This document shows, piece by piece, positions 57,394 through 64,000 of a stretch of 64,000 nucleotides of DNA. The position numbers and the translations under genes are program-made. Below the pieces are notes generated by a model. That model searched no databases, was not told the DNA's origin, and saw only the letters and a program-made list of their open reading frames with translations. Position 1 is the first letter of the stretch, and each line of letters starts with the position of its first letter. Origin of the DNA: Datisca glomerata (Eukaryota > Streptophyta > Magnoliopsida > Cucurbitales > Datiscaceae); the NCBI GenBank assembly GCA_003255025.1, contig QANY01007449.1, forward strand, positions 186,001 to 250,000. Reading direction: 5' to 3'.

Positions 57394-60284
57394 GTGGTAT
57401 GATAGTACATTGCCTACAAGTTGGTTTTTAACCAAGGAAAACTAACCCATTCTAATTCAACGCCCAATTAAAGATAATGATTATATCCAGCATTACATGG
57501 ATGATACTGTTAAAATTAATTTTCAATCTTTTAGTTCTAATCCTCAAATTAAGGAGTTTAGTCAGTCTAGCACTCCTAGGAATTTTTTTTCTGAATTCAC
57601 TGTCAATAATAGTCAAGATATCAGAATCCGATAGTTGGAACAAGAATTAAAAAATATAAAAATAAAAATTTAAGACTTAAAGGTATAGCCACAAATTCTC
57701 AAGTCAGTCAGCTGATCTTTGATAATAAGACTGAACAATTTGACGAATCTGAATCACCAATCTTCTCTGATTTTAAAGAGCCTTACCTCCTGTTAATCCT
57801 CAACTTTTAGTTTTGAATCTAGACACCTTAAGCCAATAATACAAGCCTGATTGAGAGGATTTAACCCAACACATGAATAACCCGACCAATCTCAATAGAT
57901 GCAATAAGTTTAGATAGACATACAATATGGATCAAAGAGAAATCATCATTGCTGAATGGAAAACGTTCGTGCAAGAATTTAGAGTTGATATATTTTTTCT
58001 TGATTATATCAAACATTAATAGAATATCAAAATTATTTCTAAGAGTAAATGTGTCAAGGAAGACTCCAGTTGGGTGACTGCTAGCCATCCCCTACCTAAA
58101 AAATTATAAGTAATTATAAAAATTCTTTATCACTGCTTCCTTTTAAGATTTTAAAGGAAGAATAATCAAATAAAAAGGTTGTTGAATAACTTAATTACAC
58201 AATCAAAGTTTAATAACAATAGGAAAATAATTAGATAAAATTGAGAATATGATTGATGATCTCAATGAGCCTAAACCTAATAAATCTCTGAAAGAAACTA
58301 ATTTAATAAGTCTTTAAGATAAAACTACCTTAAATATTGTTCCCCTCAATAAAAAGATTGATAAATTACTTTCAGAATTGAAGAATAAATTTGTTGAGTC
58401 ATCTTCTTATGTTAAAGTAATTAATCAAGATAGTAGTTTTGAACCAGAAAATCATAGGTCAGGTTCTACCTATGAATCATCCATAATTCATGAATCTTCA
58501 ACCTTTCACAATATTGAAGAAACACTTAAAATTTTAAAAATTAATAAATTAGAAAGGAAGTGGCATATCAAATTTGTTTCCCCATAAAATTAGAACAATC
58601 CTTAGTGATGACCTAGGAATTATAGACTAATAATCTCACCTACGGTACAATTATCACTACAATCCTTAGTGATGACCTAAGAATGTGTATAGACATGAAA
58701 ATTAATAAATAAATTAAAAAGTAAAATAAAACTACCAAATACGAATTATGCAATTTCTGTAAGCAATATGGATTACTAACTATTGCTCATTCCCAAAACA
58801 ATAGGAAAAATTCTCATCTTAATCCTAAAAGAGTTTACAAACCTTATACGAAAAAATTTTACAAAATAAAAATAAAAATTTTAACAAATACTTTTTTAAG
58901 AATAAAAATCATTCAAGAAGAAAATTCAATAAAAAATTATTGATAAAAGTAAAATTAAGTGTTTTAAATATGGCAAGAATTGTCATTTTTTTAACATTTG
59001 CCAAGTAAAAAATAAAACTAATCAATTAAAAATGTCTGACGAAGAAAAATAAGAATGATTTAGAATTATAGAATCCATAAATTACTATGAAAGTAGTTAT
59101 GGAGATTTAGAAGAATTTGAATCCACTGAATCTGCAGAATTAAACTCTTCAAGTTCTGACAGTGATTCTCCAAACATCTCTATAGGATGTAAGGATAGTT
59201 GTTGTCAGGAAATTGTTAATGTTTTAAATAAAAATGAAGAACAAGAAATATTTTGTTAGATTTAATTAGTAAAATTGAAAATTCATAATTAAAACAAGAA
59301 TACCTTGAAAGACTTATGAATTTAATTCAAAAGAAAGAAAATTCTAAGTCTAATAACAATATTGCAAGTCTTTTACAAACACTTGAAAAATTCAACAAAA
59401 TTAAAGGAAATAAAAATGAAGTTACTCTTCAGGAACTTAAAAAAGAAATAAAAAATAAATAAAAATAAATAAAAAATGTTAAAAAGAAATAAAAGAATTA
59501 AAAGTCTCAAACACAGAAATAACAAAAAGAATTAAATCTTTCAAAAATAGAGAATTTGATCAAAAATCAGGAATTCAATGAACTAAGAGAACCTAGTAAA
59601 TCTCCAAATTTTTGGTGATGAGGTTGAAGAACCTATTGTCAACATTTAAGATAATGACAAATCTTTAATCACATCAAAATTAAAAAATGACACATAATAG
59701 TTAAAATAATAATCCTAGATTTTGATTTCACCTCAATGGCTCTTATTGATTCAAGAGTTGATTTGAATTGTATGTGGGAATGATTCATTCCTACCAAGTA
59801 TTTTAAGAAGACAAAAGAATCTTTATCATCTGCAAATGGTACTAGAATGCATATCAAGTATAAAATCCCTACAGTTCATATTTACCAAGATTATATATGT
59901 TTTAAAACATCATTTGTCTTAGTAAAAAATATGACATAAAAAATTATTTTGGATTTACCATTCATTTCTCTAGTGTATCTTTTTACAACAGAGTATGATG
60001 AGATAATTGCTTATCTCATGGATAAATCCGTCAAAATCAAATTTCTTTCCTTTCTCAGAATGAGAAATTGAAAACTCTAAAACAAAATTATGTTTATAAA
60101 ACTATGAATTTAATTTCTTGTAAAGAAAAATAATTATATTTTCTACAAGATGAAATAAAATTGAAAAGAATTGAAGAACATCTTCAAAATCCTGCTCTTA
60201 AAAAACAATTAAAATTGTTGAACAAAAAAATTGTAAAGAATTATGTGTTGACATTCCTAATGATTTCTGGCATAGACATTCCTA

Positions 60285-61620
60285 ATGATTTCTGTAATTT
60301 TCAGTCTGCCTTACATTAACGGATTTGATGAAAAGAATATCCAAACAAAGGCACGACCAATTCAGATGAATTCTGAATTGATTGAATTCTGTAAAAAGAA
60401 AATTACAGAAATTCTCATTAAAAATATTATTAGAAGGAGCAAATCTCCTTGGTCTTACTCGGCTTTTTATGTCCAGAAGACTAGTAAAATTGAATGAGGA
60501 GTTCCTCGGTTAGTAATTGATTAAAAGCCTCTTAAAAATATTTTGGAATGTATAAGATATCTTATACTAAACAAAAGAGCTTAATCAACGGGCTTTAAGA
60601 CGTAGTGCATTCCTTAAGTTTGACTTGAAATCTAGATTCTGGCAAATCCAGATAAGTGAAAATGATAAATACAAAACTGCATTTATAACTCCATTTGGCC
60701 ATTACGAATGTAATGTAATACCTTGTGATCTTAAAAATGTTCCAAGTAGAATATAATGAATGAAAGATTTAATCAATTTACTAATTTTTCAATTGTTTAT
60801 ATTGATAATGTTCTCATTTTTTCTAAATCAATAGAACAACATTAGAAACACCTCAAATTATATGATAAGATAATAAAGCAAAATGGTTTAGTTATCTCTA
60901 CAAGTAAAATCAAACTGTTTCAGTAAAAGATTAGATTTTTAGGATTTGAAATCTATCATTCCATTATTAAACCAATTGATCGAGTCATACAATTTGCTGA
61001 TAAATTTCCTGATGAAATCCTTGACAAAACCCAATTGCATAGATTTCTAGGATCCTTAAATTAGATAGCTATTTTTTTATAATAATTGGAGAATTGATTG
61101 CATGCCACTTTTTGAAAGGCTTAAGAAAAATCCTCTTCATTGGGACAACTGTCCACACCAATTTAATAAAGAAAATTAAAACTCATGTTAAGACACTTCA
61201 TTGTCTTGGCATCCTTTCCAATAATTCTTTTAAAATTATCCAAACTGATGCCTCTAAACTTGGATGTAGTGTATCTTATTACAAAAAATCTCTCCAGAAT
61301 CACCTGAACAAATTGTCAGGTTCACATCTGGGACTTGGACTCAAGCATAAATAAATTATAGTACATTAAAAAAAGAAGTTTTAGCTGTTGTATTATGTAT
61401 ACAAAAATTTCAAGATCACTTATTAAATAAAAAATTTCTTACGAAAATATATTGTAAATATGCAAAACATGTGTTCAGAGAAAGATGTTAAAAATATCAC
61501 TTCTAAACAAATATTTGCTTGATGACAGTTCATTCTTAGTATTTTAATTTTGATATTGAATTTATTCAAGACATGAATAATTCAATTCATGACTTTCTTA
61601 CTCGTGAATTCTTGCAGGGT
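60285..61620 (+). pseudogene. pararetroviral reverse transcriptase and RNase H remnant
   Basis: The frame at 60285-60497 and pieces after it in other frames correspond to the polymerase of plant pararetroviruses. The N-terminal finger region includes a SPWSYSAFYV block. The catalytic loop has Tyr-Ile-Asp-Asn in place of Tyr-x-Asp-Asp (about 60795). RNase H shows QTDASKLGCS (about 61245). The last recognisable block, near 61590, is followed by the next ORF. Many in-frame stops make it dead. Confidence 0.75.
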
Positions 61621-62940
61621 CCTCAAGATGGTGTCTAGCCCCCAAGCTTTAAAAGTTGGAATCAAAGGGGTGTCTTCGACTCAATAATTGACCCTTAAGG
61701 CCCAAATTAGATAGGAGTCTTCTACTCCTAGATAAGCCCAATTAACAATACTTAGGTCCATCATACCCAATTACCAACCAGTCTTGGTCAACCAGTTTGA
61801 CCCATTCTCAATTACTCAACCCTTTAATGCACAATTAGTCGATCAATCAACTACAAAATACAGAAAATCATCTTCTTATTTTAGAAAAATCTCAAGCAAA
61901 ATCTCTTTCATACTGAGCCCCCATTTACCTGGCCACAATGACAAAAGTCTCAGTTTCTACAAATATATTCCCTTAGAAACAAAGTTCATTAATATTAGCC
62001 CGATAAAAAATTCTGAAAGGAGGATCCTCTATCATTCCTTTTACATTCTCAAAAATATAATCATGGAAGAATGGAAAGTTCATCCTTCAGGTCTCAAAAT
62101 TCTTTTAAATAAAAAATAATATAATTATTTTGACTATATTGAGGCTTGGCACATGATTTTCCTACATCAAAATAATGATTTTTTCCCACTCGTGGTTTTT
62201 AAATTTTGATAAGAATTCAAAACTAATTTTCTAAAATGGTTCTTAAGATGGTGGTCTATCCATAACACTGCCTTAAAACTATTTCCAATCGATTTTCAAT
62301 AAGGTTTTAACTTGCTTTTGAAAATATACAAACCCTTATCAATTGAGGCTTCTTTTCACCAATTACTCCGCTTTTCAAATAAATTCAAAATCCATTGGAT
62401 CTTAAAATAACCATACCCAGTTGAAGATGAATCCTCACTAGATAGTATAATGTTAAATGGTGGGATAAATTCAATACCCAAAAAATCATTGCCTCCCTTA
62501 ACCATGTTACAAATATCCACCTTCAATTAAAGATGACAAATCCTATTACTCAGGCTCCATTAAAAATTAATGAGCTCATTAACCCAAATCCACAAACTAA
62601 ATCATCCAATTCAAACTCATTCAAAAAATTCAAACCTGAATCCATACCTCTTCAAAGGAAAAAAAACCAAAAAGCCGAAAATCCAAATTGAAGCAAGAAC
62701 TAATCCAAAAAATACTTCTCATTTTTGGAGGACAATAACGACTTTGACTCTGAATCATCTATAGAGTCAAGTCTTCCAATTGAACCAAAAATCTAAAAAG
62801 CTCAATCATCCAAAAAGGGTACCTCTTAGCAATTAAAGGACCAAAATAAACAAAAGGGTTGCGTCCTCCACAACGGGCCTATGACGCATTCCAAGACTCT
62901 CATGACTCATTTGATGACATTAATCTCAGTGATGATGAGT
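61620..62940 (+). pseudogene. pararetroviral ORF downstream of polymerase, remnant
   Basis: Open only in pieces (61784-62119 and 62570-62764). It takes the position of the transactivator-type or accessory ORF between the polymerase and the intergenic promoter, but no diagnostic motif is certain. A second inverted copy is at about 45950-47420. Confidence 0.5.
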
Positions 62941-63415
62941 AAATAAAAATAATTTAACTTTGGCAACATGCCAATGTTGAAATAATAAAAAATAAAGTAA
63001 TTTTTAAAAATATATCATAATGACTCTCCAACATAATGCAACAATCATGATAACTATCAAAACGAACAATTATGACTTCTACCAACAATCAATAATCGAA
63101 GCACAAAAATCCAAGATAGCAATTATCAAGGAATGACAACAATGATTCCAATATACACCAATAGATACAATGACTTTTCAAGACAACAATCATGACTAAC
63201 GCAATAATGAAGATGCAAAGTCCAGAATTACAATCATAAAAAAATATTTGTAAATTATCTTTTTCTACCATTATTGTACTAGTTGTCAAATAATTAGGCA
63301 ACTATTTGTCTTTTTCTTAATTAGCCAAAAGTAAAAATGTAAAATATTTTTACTTTTGTAGAAAAGAATAGTGCATGTAAGTGATGAGTTCTCGGTGAAC
63401 TTCATTTTCTTTGCC

Positions 63416-63423
63416 TATAAATA
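63416..63423 (+). promoter_or_regulatory. TATA box of viral intergenic region, right copy
   Basis: TATAAATA followed by a C/T-rich start region. Matches the inverted copy at 45637-45644. Confidence 0.55.
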
Positions 63424-63607
63424 GGTTGCCCTCTCCTATTTCTTCCTCAGAATTGGTTTTCCACTCTTAACAATTTTAAGAGAAAAACTTGTTTTGAAAA
63501 CAAAGCATTATTCCCCCTCATCTTATGTAATTTTTCTTCTTATTCATCAATGTTAATTAGTGAGTGGGAGCACTAATTAATTGTTGTAAAATAACTTTCA
63601 ATACCTG

Positions 63608-63866
63608 TAAGTTTATCTTCCTCCAATAAAATCAATTGAATTCTTATTTCAATACACTATCTTTAAATTACTGTTAAATTATACTCAATTCCGCCTCTTT
63701 TGGTATCCAAGCCAGGCTGTTCTTCACCACCCAAGTGGCTGATATATTTTAATCCTTATAAGTTTATTTTCCTCCAATAACATCATTTTGAATTCTTGTT
63801 TCAATACCATGCCTTTAAATTACTGTTAAATTATTTATAATTCTGCCACATTTTGTATCAGAGTCA
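63608..63866 (+). repeat. duplicated leader module, each ending in a tRNA-Met primer-like site
   Basis: Two units of about 105 bases (63608-63713 and 63756-63866) share TAAGTTTAT, CCTCCAATAA, TGAATTCTT, TTTCAATAC, TTTAAATTACTGTTAAATTA and a T-rich end. Unit 1 ends TGGTATCCAAGCC (63701-63713) and unit 2 ends TGTATCAGAGTCA (63854-63866). Both are near-matches to the initiator tRNA-Met complement. Confidence 0.75.
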
Positions 63867-64000
63867 AACCTGATAGGGTATTGTAGATACCGTATTTTAT
63901 TCGGTCCAATACTTTAAAAATATAAATTTTATTTTTTACCCATATACTAGTCTAAGACTACGTATATGATTTGAAAAATAGCCTAATACCTAAAAAATAA

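Larger units (their letters stand above)
57394..63900 (+). mobile_element. endogenous pararetrovirus (Caulimoviridae-like), plus orientation
   Basis: Several kb of heavily broken viral coding in pararetroviral order: upstream coding with a degenerate CCHC knuckle (about 58955-59010), a protease-like block (about 59715-59800) without the normal Asp-Ser/Thr-Gly, reverse transcriptase (about 60290-61080), RNase H (about 61200-61620), a further ORF (about 61620-62940), a TATA-bearing intergenic region and a leader with tRNA-Met primer-like sites. No LTRs and no integrase are present, which separates it from Gypsy. Stops and frameshifts are dense, so it cannot express virus proteins or replicate. 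The exact genus is not assigned. Confidence 0.75.

Noticed and set aside
57394..61620. Reading the pararetroviral sequence as a Gypsy retrotransposon
   Set aside because: No LTRs, no integrase, RNase H followed by another ORF and a TATA-bearing intergenic region; these fit a pararetrovirus better.

Overview
The window looks like nuclear DNA of a flowering plant, most likely a eudicot. It is AT-rich, has a multi-exon protein-kinase gene with GT-AG introns, two P-class pentatricopeptide repeat (PPR) genes, a pollen-type two-EF-hand protein, and several families of plant transposable elements. I saw no bacterial-style operons, no rRNA and no tRNA genes. I count four genes that look intact: a PPR gene at 19159-20805 (+), a polcalcin-like gene at 24920-25174 (+), a six-exon receptor-like cytoplasmic kinase at 26126-28300 (-) and a second PPR gene at 36970-38520 (-).

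Layout. 1-10250 is AT-rich intergenic sequence with two pairs of old segmental duplications and two short DNA transposons (a Harbinger-like element at 7933-8794 and a hAT-type MITE at 8851-9261). 10255-17652 is a dead GeBP/STOREKEEPER-type transcription-factor gene cut in two by a decayed Copia retrotransposon (10742-16936, read on the minus strand). 17653-31914 is the gene-bearing part, broken only by a Mutator-like element with long terminal inverted repeats (22485-23911) and a 5'-truncated LINE (about 30766-31664). 31915-35603 is a decayed hAT transposon with a BED-finger transposase. After the second PPR gene, everything from 39240 to the end is repeat-derived.

The right third is a stack of insertions. 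39240-44378 is a Gypsy element whose reverse transcriptase and most of its integrase have been deleted. From about 45586 to the window end lie two inverted pieces of an endogenous pararetrovirus (Caulimoviridae-like), both heavily broken. Between them sits a Copia structure (47987-57388) with three LTRs in tandem and a matching 5-bp target duplication (ATTAG) around the whole. Inside its first unit sits a younger, internally deleted Gypsy element (49771-53032) with its own target duplication (GGGTC). This gives a readable order of events: virus first, then Copia, then Gypsy.

The intact genes do not form a pathway. The two PPR proteins are presumably organellar RNA-binding proteins, the EF-hand protein is presumably pollen-expressed, and the kinase is a cytoplasmic signalling protein. 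No new biochemical system is evident. The interesting content is the structural record: a gene split by a retrotransposon with an unusually long target repeat, a three-LTR tandem, a virus inverted repeat with a duplicated primer-site module, and a possible gene-capturing MULE.
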